Shown here in pieces: positions 12,730-13,433 of a DNA stretch of 13,433 nucleotides. Position 1 is the stretch's first letter. Every line of letters begins with the position of its first letter. Where the stretch lies: assembly GCA_050249455.1 (NCBI GenBank), contig JBFWQM010000152.1, forward strand, positions 1 to 13,433. The letters are read 5' to 3'. Under the pieces are notes generated by a model that saw only the letters and a program-made list of their open reading frames with translations, was not told the origin of the DNA and searched no databases. The translations under genes and the position numbers were made by a program. The DNA is from JBFWQM01 sp050249455 (GTDB lineage: Bacteria; Pseudomonadota; Alphaproteobacteria; MPNO01; VGEU01).

Positions 12730-13433
12730 ATGAACGGGTTCACCCGCCGGACCATGCTGGCCGGCACCGGGGCCGCCGCCGCCGGGATCGCGCTGTGGCG
12801 CTTCACGTCGGCGGCAAACGCCCAGAGCGAGCTGCTGCTCGGCGTGCCGACCGACAACTCCAACAGCCTGCCGATGATGATCGCCGCCGCGGGTGGCTTC
12901 CTGAAGGAGGAGGGCATCAACGCCCGCGTCACCACCGGCGCGGCGGGCACCAACACGCGCCAGATGATCGCCGCCGGGCAGATGCCCTACGCGATCGGCG
13001 ACATCATCCACCCGCTGTACCTGACCGGTGCCGGCAAGCCGGCGAAGGTGCTGATGGTGATCGACAAGCGCGCCTCCATCACCATGATGGTGACGCAGGA
13101 GCTGTGGGACAAAGGCGTCCGCACCGTCGAGCAGGTCGGGCAGTACAAGAAGGCCGACGGCTCGAAGCCGCAGATCGGCGTCACCCGGATCGGCGCGCAA
13201 ACCTGGCTCTACGGCGCGCATATGCTGCTCAAGGCCGGCTACCTGGACAACGTGAACTTCGTCGCCCTGGGCGACACCGGCACCACGATGGGCGCGTTCA
13301 AGAGCGGCCGGGTCGATGCGGTGATGGCCAACACCCTGGTCTACTTCGCCATCATCGACGAGAAGCTCGGCCAGCCCGTGTTCAACGCCACCGACGGCGC
13401 GCTGTGGGACAAGTTCTTCGGCGGCAGCTTCTC
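12730..13433 (+). CDS. Second Tat-exported NMT1/THI5-like binding protein (partial, 3' end outside window)
   Basis: The first 234 codons are present. A twin-arginine signal (FTRRTMLAGTG, 4-14) with cleavage near Ala31 (Ala-Asn-Ala before Gln-Ser) precedes a mature part colinear with the gene before it: AGTNTRQMIAAGQMPYAIGD, RIGAQTWLYGAHM and VDAVMANTLVYFAIIDEKLG. It is clearly a tandem paralogue. The two proteins differ in a stretch before FKSG (STGDGAPQIGA against ALGDTGTTMGA), where ligand contacts might change (inference). ATG 12730 lies 6 bases after AAGGG. The frame is open to the last base of the window. Confidence 0.88.
   Translation, partial: MNGFTRRTMLAGTGAAAAGIALWRFTSAANAQSELLLGVPTDNSNSLPMMIAAAGGFLKEEGINARVTTGAAGTNTRQMIAAGQMPYAIGDIIHPLYLTGAGKPAKVLMVIDKRASITMMVTQELWDKGVRTVEQVGQYKKADGSKPQIGVTRIGAQTWLYGAHMLLKAGYLDNVNFVALGDTGTTMGAFKSGRVDAVMANTLVYFAIIDEKLGQPVFNATDGALWDKFFGGSF

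Noticed and set aside
1..13433. tRNA, rRNA, CRISPR arrays, insertion sequences and riboswitches
   Set aside because: No transposase, terminal repeats with target duplications, spaced direct-repeat array or tRNA-like cloverleaf was found on reading. The repeats present are short hairpins and one intergenic inverted repeat.

Overview
This window is GC-rich (roughly two thirds G+C by eye). It has the codon usage, GTG/TTG starts and gene content of a proteobacterium, most likely an alphaproteobacterium: NadC style, a YqjI-like PadR regulator next to DUF2218, and expanded Bug/TctC binding proteins. The genus cannot be fixed from the sequence alone. No RNA gene, insertion sequence or CRISPR array was seen.

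Layout. Everything from 1 to 11409 is on the minus strand, so read it right to left. (i) 11409-10535: a YqjI/NfeR-like metal-responsive PadR repressor and a small DUF2218 protein, with a promoter overlapped by a tandem operator-like repeat. (ii) 10496-10395: a large inverted repeat with G-rich arms. (iii) 10328-9114: an MFS transporter resembling the fosmidomycin-resistance (Fsr) branch. (iv) 9045-8023: a divergent Bug/TctC periplasmic binding protein. (v) 7921-6471: nadC and a LOG-family nucleotide phosphoribohydrolase overlapping at TGATG. (vi) 6385-121: six complete Bug/TctC binding proteins in tandem (323-326 aa each; called A-F here from left to right, so F is transcribed first), plus the start of a seventh at 63-1. 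No tctA or tctB membrane genes are present in the window. Five of the six complete array genes have a GC-rich hairpin at or just after the stop codon: 12-13 bp perfect stems after B, C, E and F, and two small tandem hairpins after A. The exception is D, which runs into C after 8 bases. (vii) 11612-13433, plus strand, diverging from the PadR gene: two Tat-exported ABC-type (NMT1/THI5-like) binding proteins in tandem, the second cut by the window edge.

How it fits together. The window is dominated by solute-binding proteins: eight of the tripartite tricarboxylate transporter (Bug) type and two of the ABC NitT/TauT type, with no membrane partner visible. This suggests an organism that samples many organic acids or aromatics and shares a few membrane units among many receptors. 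The paralogues look mosaic, consistent with duplication and gene conversion. NAD synthesis (nadC) and iron/nickel-linked regulation (PadR/DUF2218) are neighbours with no evident link to the array.
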